Part shown: piece after piece, positions 8,644 through 14,304 of the stretch | Layout of the letters: each line of letters starts with the position of its first letter | How positions within the stretch are numbered: position 1 is the first letter of the stretch | Source of the DNA: Phoronis ovalis | Taxonomy: Eukaryota; Phoronida; Phoronidae | Direction of reading: 5' to 3' | NCBI GenBank assembly: GCA_028565635.1 | Contig: JAOXYB010033063.1 | Location: 1 to 14,304 of the forward strand | DNA length: 14,304 nucleotides | Translations under genes and position numbers: made by a program | The notes under the pieces: model-generated | Seen by the model: only the letters and a program-made list of their open reading frames with translations | Told to the model about the DNA's origin: nothing | The model's database searches: none

Positions 8644-9333
8644 GGTATTAATGGTATACATATAGATACTCTGGTATATAACTTTGGTCTCTGCTGAGTA
8701 CGTCAATATTCTATTTACGTTATGGCTGCAATCATGCCCGTTAATATAAACTTGCTATAAGGGAGTGTTTTTTAGGACCAGTCACAAAGCGCGCGCGTTA
8801 CGCGTTTAGGGTAGAAAAATCAGTAATTTTGATCTCTTAGGGCAAAAATGTACTCTTGTTTTTTTGCACGTCAAAAAATTTCTATTTTGTGTAGGGTACA
8901 AATTTCGGCCTAGATCCGGCCAAGGGTCTGTTTTTCAAAGTTCCTAAACAACTTATTTAGGATTTTTTGAGGCCATTAACAAGCATATAATTTGCCTAAA
9001 TCATCCTTGAATTGACTCCGCTCCACGCGAAAAGATCGCTGCATGAATAATCTCATTACTGTAATGCTCAATACAGAGTGTAAGTTCCATCACAGTTTCA
9101 TTATGTCAACATAATTTTTATTTAAAACTGAACAACTTAAGTATTTCCTATGCATGAAGAAATATAAAAAAAAGTTAAAATAATTACATAATTAAGCAGC
9201 TGTTGTTGCAGCAGACAATTTACTATGACCAGCACGGTGTACATGCATGGTAACGGACCAGATTAAGGTTTCCGCACGTTAAACCTCGAGAGATTAAGTG
9301 TTTAATTCGGTCGAATAGGCTCAGAAGGAACAG
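8644..9333. other. Non-coding flank upstream of the PAN-like gene
   Basis: No gene seen. There is an isolated CpG-dense spot (GCGCGCGCG followed by TTACGCG) at 8789-8804 and a short inverted repeat AGGTTT/AAACCT with a 9-base loop at 9266-9286, both upstream of the predicted promoter. Confidence 0.5.
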
Positions 9334-9366
9334 TATAAATGCACACAAATCAAGATTTCTTCAGTG
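9334..9366 (+). promoter_or_regulatory. TATA box plus initiator core promoter
   Basis: TATAAAT at 9334-9340 and TCAGTG at 9361-9366, whose A (9363) lies 29 bases after the first T of the TATA box. That is the canonical TATA-to-start distance, and TCAGTG is a good metazoan initiator. It lies 77 bases upstream of the ATG at 9440, so the predicted first exon is about 86 bp long. Confidence 0.55.
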
Positions 9367-9439
9367 TGCAAACTCAGTGCTGAATGCTTAAAAAGGTTTA
9401 TGCAGATAGGAATTTTAATTTTGTCGTATTCGGGAAATT

Positions 9440-10005
9440 ATGGCAGAGGTAAGTATGCGTGTATTTACCATATAGTAACATTTTTAAATATTAACTATAT
9501 CAGAGTCTAGTATTGATGTGTATTTCAAGAAGGAGGGAAATGTGAAAAAACATTATATAGTAGTTTCAGGTGTAAGTGTAAGTTTCGAGATAAATTGTAC
9601 TAAACATAATCTTTGTTTATCAAAGATAGTTCGTTAATGGCATTTTTTTGTATTTATAGGGACGACTTTATGTCAATAAGCGGCTTGTCACATTGATGTA
9701 TCGATATATCTGCATAGTGTGCACGATCATAGTTGGTGCTGTTGGTCAGCAGATCCAGCAGGGCGTCCGCGAGTTTATTTTCATCCACGGACAACTTGCT
9801 GTAGTTGATCAATCCGTGTTTGGCCCACAACAACAATATACAATGTCAACAAGTAATTTACTAATGTGTACTCATAACTGTCCGCCGCACTACTGTCATA
9901 GTGTTAATTTTCATATGGTTACAAAGGAATGTCAAACAAACTTTTTCCATTCAACAAACGAAACCCTCGTACACGGTAGCGGATGGATTCACATCAGAGA
10001 AAGGG
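9440..10005 (+). CDS. Secreted PAN/apple-like domain protein, 5' part (two exons: 9440-9448 and 9660-10005)
   Basis: Exon 1 codes only for Met-Ala-Glu (ATG at 9440, context AttATGG, strong) and ends GAG|gtaagt at 9448. Exon 2 starts after ttatag at 9660, in frame, and ends AGGG|gtatgc at 10005, phase 1. The 118 complete codons give a short basic n-region, a hydrophobic stretch from Met16 (YICIVCTIIVGAVG) that looks like a signal peptide cleaved before QQ, then FIFIHGQLAVVDQSVFGP, then a Cys pattern C-x3-C-x4-C-x11-C (residues 73, 77, 82, 94) with CHSVNF between, and ending GSGWIHIRER. The pattern C...C....CxSxNF.....C is typical of PAN/apple domains, which bind proteins or carbohydrates. Translation could instead start at Met16 (9696). 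Phase-1 borders suit an extracellular module. Domain call moderate; full gene not present or not found. Confidence 0.7.
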
Positions 10006-10132
10006 GTATGCTATAATTTTTAACTAAATTGTTAAGAAGGCACTGTATGTAGGTGTCTTTGGAAAAAATAATTTACGAAAAAACAGTAGTTTTCGTAAAC
10101 TTTTTTTAACATATTATTTATTTTGGTTTAAG

Positions 10133-10170
10133 GCGGAGAGCATCGTTCGGCAAAACTTACCCGATCGAAG
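10133..10170 (+). CDS. Possible third exon of the PAN-like gene (38 bp)
   Basis: The acceptor is ttttggtttaag|GC and the donor CGAAG|gtaaat. A TTTAAC branch-point-like motif lies about 25 bases upstream. It accepts the phase-1 end of the previous exon and reads GGEHRSAKLTRSK, leaving phase 0. It is short and supported only by splice signals and frame. Confidence 0.3.
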
Positions 10171-12317
10171 GTAAATTTTGGACAGTTAAATCAAAACTAT
10201 ACATTTATGGAAAGTATATAAAATAGATCTCATACATGAACAAATTATTTTCCTGTAAGCATGTCATGTTATACGAATTGATGCAATTTGGGGTTGACAA
10301 TTTTGTCATATTTTATTGACAATTAATTTGTTTAAAAATAAGGTTCTACAAATAAAAATGGTAAATGTACGGGTCATAAGACCTACTTAGAAAAGAATAA
10401 ATTACACATTTAGAAACTAAAGTTTTAGTCTACTTTCAATTTGCTTTTTTAAGTGGGAATAAAATGTGCCAAACAAGAATGTTCTCGTCACGTGATATTG
10501 TGGTATTTTGTTACTTTGTATTCTGTTTTCAGTCTTTAAGTTTATTTTTCTTTACACTATTTAATAATTCTGTTCTTTTCATGTTCGTTTTATCTACCAG
10601 TCAGTTACTATTTTTAAATCAGCTATTCGATACTTTATAGTATTTAGTTGCAATAGATAACAAGCAAAAAATAACTATCAAAAATTAAATTCAAACTAAA
10701 CTAATTTATTTTGACAAAATAATTATAAATAATTTTGAATAAAACTCTCTCATGGAAACATTAAATTAGTGTTTTAACGTGTTAGAGATGATACTAATAT
10801 AAAAATGTATCACATTATCAATCTACAAAGGATTATTAAAAAAATATATATGTTTGCAATGAATATGCTTTTAGTAAAAAAAAAGAAAAAATCATTTAAT
10901 TATTCGGAGACTACTTGGATTAGGGAACCGTGTATTCCTTTTTAAAATTGCAGTTTATTTTCTTCTTAAGTCACTTTTTGTTTAATTGAGGTCGCGCAGA
11001 GTCCGTTCTACACAGGAATCATTATTGATTAGCACTAATTTTAAAATTATTATCGGAAACAACTTCTTATTTATTATTAAAGCCGTCATAGTGCATAAAT
11101 ACCGTTTTCCTATTGGCTAGATTTACTGTTGCATGATTCCACTTTTAACAGACTTAATTTAGTATAACATATATAAAAAAAACAAGGATACTTCTAAATG
11201 TTATTCTTTGAAAGGTAAAGCCATTCTCGTCTAGTTCTGCTGAAAATTGTATTATAATTATGTCTTTTCATAATAGAGGAGGTTGTAGCAAAACTTCACA
11301 TTAATTATGAATCAAATTTTATGAAGGTACAGATCGTTGATACATAAAAATCCCAGGAAAAATCCGAAGAGGCTTTCGTTTCCGACTATTTGTAATTAAC
11401 AAAACCACATTGGGTTATTTAATAGCATAGCCTTGCATATATATATTGAATAATGAATATCCCTTTTATGTTTGGGTTTGGGGCTAGAATTCATAGGAGT
11501 GTCGAGCTAGCGCAATGTAATGTGTGAATTGCACAGCTGCATAACCCTTTATATCCGTATATATGCGAGAATAAGGACATGGCATAGCACGCAGATACAG
11601 GTGATACATAAATATATAGTTCTTATCTCCTGACCCCACAAGATCAATAGTAGCGACCGTTTACCTATTATTTAATTAAATGTATTTAGCGAAGAACGAA
11701 AAAAACCACTTAAATATGAATGGGATATTTTTACAATTTTCTAATAATATGGTTTCGCAGTATAAAAAAAAACATGAGGAGCAGTATTAGATCAGAAAAC
11801 CAATGCTAATTGATTTTTATTTTATTGCGAGTTATCGATCATTGAAACTTACACAAAAAGCATCCGTTTTGCTGTTCTGTCAACAGATTAACTATAGTTT
11901 AATCCGGCTGGCAGAGTAATGTTGAGGCAAAGCATAGTATATCGTTTAAAACAAAGTTTATAATTTACCACGACCTAAACTGTAAACTTTTTACAAAAAT
12001 GGAAACAAATTTGGAGTTTGGATTGATTTTTAATTCACTGCATGCATTTGCCATTTGACTACAAAATGTATATTTTTTTATTGCATAGATCTAATACTGT
12101 CAATTTCTCTATAACAGAATTATTAATTCGTATAGATTTGTATATTTAGTATTCCATATCTGATTTAACTTTAATTTTGATCCAGTATTTGTAAAGGTAT
12201 TTAAAATAAAATCAAGAGAGTTTTGTTGATGGCTTACTGTTACTAAACGTTATTTTGTATACAGCTTTTGTACTATAGTGGTACATAAAATTATCCAGCA
12301 AATGATACATTATTGTA
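10171..12317. other. Very AT-rich stretch, probably intron or intergenic
   Basis: No open frame of note on either strand, and no recognisable domain, RNA gene or well-formed repeat seen. If the PAN-like gene continues, this could be one of its introns. Confidence 0.5.
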
Positions 12318-12500
12318 GGAACATCAAGTTAGCAGACAACAGATAATAGCAGATGAAAACGTCAAGTTAGCAGATAGCAGATAGCAGATGAAAACGTCAA
12401 GTTAGCAGACAACAGATAGCAGACAGCAGATATCTGCTGTCTGCTAACTTGACGTTTTCATCTGCAATCTGTTATCTGTTGGCTGCTAACTTGATGTTCC
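12318..12500. repeat. Foldback (long inverted repeat) built from AAGTTAGCAGA units
   Basis: The left arm begins GGAACATCAAGTTAGCAG at 12318 and the right arm ends with its complement at 12500. Arms of about 67 bp pair with few mismatches. The left side has one extra tandem unit (GAAAACGTCAAGTTAGCAGA at 12355 and 12390). The centre is a perfect 30 bp palindrome (12417-12446), TAGCAGACAGCAGAT and its complement. This can form a cruciform in DNA or a long hairpin in RNA. No coding capacity. Confidence 0.9.
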
Positions 12501-13255
12501 TCATTATCGTTTAGTTTATTTGCACTTCATGATGATAAACTGTCTTATGTATAAAGATACTGAATGAAAGAATGAACATGGTGCTTTAATGAATTCGATT
12601 AAATAAATTATAAGATAAATTATATTATCTAAAATCAATAACAAATTAAAGTATCAACATTCCATAATACAAATAATTGTTAAGTGTGCTTCATTATCTC
12701 CAGTGCAACAAATTAGTGTAAGGACAACTAGGTACATATTCATAATTTCCCTTAGTATAATAGGACACATTTTATATCTGTTGAAAACAGTTATTATCAG
12801 ACATATACGCATCCTCGTTTTCTATGGAAATGTTTAAGATTTAATGACATTTGTCCCTCTCGTACAAAAATCGACTTTGTTTTTAATATAATTAATGTGT
12901 AACGAGCTGATGTACTCAGAACCATGGCATTTTACATTGTGAATAATTTACAAATAACTTTTTTCTTTTCAAATTGAAATGACAAAAATCAGTTAATCAT
13001 CCACTATTATTCAGTTGACCGCAGTATTTATTTTATTATTTATTTATCGACGAACAGAAAATCTTACATCTGTATGGTCACTACAAAATTAAATTACAAA
13101 TTAAACAAAACCTACATTGTCAATCTATTTTACAAACTAACAAATATAACAAACAGACTATCAATTATAATGTAATGTACGAGTACATGAATATTAATTT
13201 GTACAGTTAAACAGTATATATAACTTAGACTTATGCTGCTGCTGCTTTCAATAAT
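12501..13255. other. AT-rich non-coding stretch
   Basis: No gene or structured repeat recognised. A short (GCT)4 run lies at 13234-13245. Confidence 0.5.
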
Positions 13256-13486
13256 TCAGCGCGGATGGAAAATGCTTTTACCGAGGAAACACGCCAATTC
13301 GGAAGTGGTGAATAATTTAGTGTTTGGAAAGAGTAAAGAAAAAGCATCTTTTCCATCTACGTGAGAAATATTTGGAATAATGGTCTTGAGGTTATCATAA
13401 ATTGTTTTACTGGTCGATTTGATGCACCCCATTATGTATTTGCAAAATTTGTTGTGAACAATTTCAAAGGAAGTTTGATAGCTTTT
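13256..13486 (-). mobile_element. Degenerate fragment resembling the C-terminus of a LINE reverse-transcriptase protein
   Basis: On the minus strand 76 codons are open between stops. The frame contains FEIVHNKFCKYIMGCIKSTS near its start (about 13465-13406). The block 'V(H)xKFxKYIMGVxxSTxN' is typical of the region after the RT domain in non-LTR retrotransposon ORF2 proteins of marine invertebrates. Upstream the frame is closed by TGA at 13489-13487, while a neighbouring frame is open at 13432-13629, suggesting a frameshift. The usual 'YGELGRYPL' continuation is not seen. Recognition is from pattern memory, so confidence is modest. Confidence 0.33.
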
Positions 13487-13630
13487 TCAAGTTTGAATAT
13501 TTTATTATGAATACCTTGAATCCATATTATAGATTTTATGATGTTTGATAAAATGTACTCAAGGGTATACAACAAAATTCTTGTAATACCAATGTATACA
13601 CCATGCATCTCAACAGCTCTTACAAACAAT

Positions 13631-14304
13631 TAAAAGTATTAGTATTACCGATGACTGGCATATTTTATACTATATAAAATAAATGAGCAGTGCAGGTATA
13701 TAAAATCCTCCTCAAAGCATAACCAGGAACAAGAGGTTTAGCATATTTTTCACTTTTTCATATTTAGTATTCTATCTACTCACACGGTACGTAAATAGCT
13801 TTTCCGTGGTTCTATGTGCAACGTCAAGGTAACGTCACGAAATGCAAACATATTTTACGTGTTAAAATAATTGTGGAGAAACGTAACGCAGTGTATTATT
13901 TATCCCGCTTTATTCTCTTGATACTTTTTATCACTTTCTGTATTTTATGAAGTTTCGCACGCGTTCACTGCAAAATGTCACAGAGTAGCGCGGAAACTGT
14001 AGTGTCCGACGACTTGTTGGAAAATAGCGCCATTATTCTTGTAGAATTGCTTATCCACAATCATTATTTACTTTCTTGATATATGCCAGACCTATTGCCT
14101 TCTTTGTATAACTGGAAATTAATGTACAGTTTCTATATTTCTATTTGCTAAGTGTTACACATGTCCAAGCTAATTTTAAGCTTTAGTACTTTTTAAAATG
14201 TTCTTTATTTCTTTAAGTCTCATTTTATTTAACTACGGGTCTGGGTAAATACCTGGCAAAGCCATTCCACACAAGGCAACAGATTTTAAAATTTTTTTGC
14301 ATGC
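13631..14304. other. 3' end of the window, no confirmed gene
   Basis: Mostly AT-rich, with a CpG-richer patch at about 13790-14050. That patch contains two ACGTCA half-CREs (13821-13826, 13832-13837) and a short ATG-started frame on each strand. Nothing here is recognised as a protein family. Confidence 0.45.
13975..14079 (+). CDS. Small ORF of 34 codons, hypothetical
   Basis: ATG with A at -3. It reads MSQSSAETVVSDDLLENSAI, then a hydrophobic end, stop TGA at 14077. The first 20 residues look like a plausible soluble N-terminus and the sequence is CpG-richer than its surroundings. There is no family match and no convincing donor (only CTT|gtagaa). A minus-strand ATG frame of 22 codons overlaps it. 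Could well be chance. Confidence 0.15.
   Translation: MSQSSAETVVSDDLLENSAIILVELLIHNHYLLS

Noticed and set aside
8390-8706. Overlapping open frames encoding His-Thr and Val-Cys repeats on both strands
   Set aside because: They are translations of the (CA)n microsatellite and do not represent genes.
9654-9836. Minus-strand open frame of 60 codons
   Set aside because: It is antisense to the PAN-like exon 2, which has a signal peptide, a Cys pattern and a promoter on the plus strand.
11277-11326. Possible 50 bp exon (after tcttttcataatag, before gtacag) that would fit the phase of the PAN-like exon 2
   Set aside because: It is open in one frame only, competes with the 10133-10170 candidate, and lacks any domain or conserved residue; such pairs of splice-like sites are expected by chance in 4 kb of AT-rich DNA.
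12318-12500. CRISPR-like or satellite array interpretation of the AAGTTAGCAGA repeats
   Set aside because: The repeats are inverted around a centre, unequal in spacing and in a eukaryotic context; a foldback explains them better.

Overview
This is a eukaryotic, AT-rich nuclear fragment with short exons (79-228 bp) inside introns with GT/AG borders, a (CA)n microsatellite, a foldback repeat and transposon-like debris. There are no operons, ribosome binding sites or prokaryotic signatures. The coding content (a CLCA-family protein with a long cytoplasmic tail, and a secreted PAN/apple-like protein) and the style of the repeats suggest a marine or freshwater invertebrate, most likely a mollusc such as a bivalve. 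The taxonomic placement is inference.

Region 1 (1-6.4 kb, + strand) holds the last eight exons of a CLCA gene (calcium-activated chloride channel regulator). Joining 246-386, 914-1141, 2254-2398, 2803-2940, 3478-3633, 4306-4451, 4623-4701 and 4897-6092 gives one uninterrupted frame of 742 codons. In order it encodes the end of the VWA domain, the beta-sandwich region, a fibronectin type III domain, a transmembrane helix and a 261-residue cytoplasmic tail that is unusual for the family. The N-terminal metalloprotease part and most of the VWA domain lie upstream of the window. A poly(A) signal candidate follows at 6384. The introns carry a short inverted-repeat element with a 42-43 bp internal repeat (1641-1812), a GAGCAGCGA repeat cluster (about 1944-2176), a two-copy 140 bp degenerate repeat (3729-4028) and a DR5-type nuclear-receptor site (811-827).

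Region 2 (6.4-9.3 kb) shows no supportable gene. It has a C-rich, G-poor stretch leading into a 145 bp (CA)n microsatellite.

Region 3 (9.33-10.2 kb, + strand) is the 5' end of a second gene. It has a TATA box and initiator at the canonical spacing, a first exon with only three codons, and a second exon encoding a signal peptide and a cysteine-patterned PAN/apple-like segment. A possible 38 bp third exon follows. The rest of this gene was not found in the window.

Region 4 (10.2-14.3 kb) is very AT-rich. Its main features are a 183 bp foldback (12318-12500) built from AAGTTAGCAGA units, a minus-strand fragment resembling the C-terminus of a LINE reverse-transcriptase protein (13256-13486), and a CpG-richer patch at 13.8-14.1 kb that might be the start of another transcription unit. 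The CLCA and PAN-like genes share a strand, but nothing in the sequence links them functionally.
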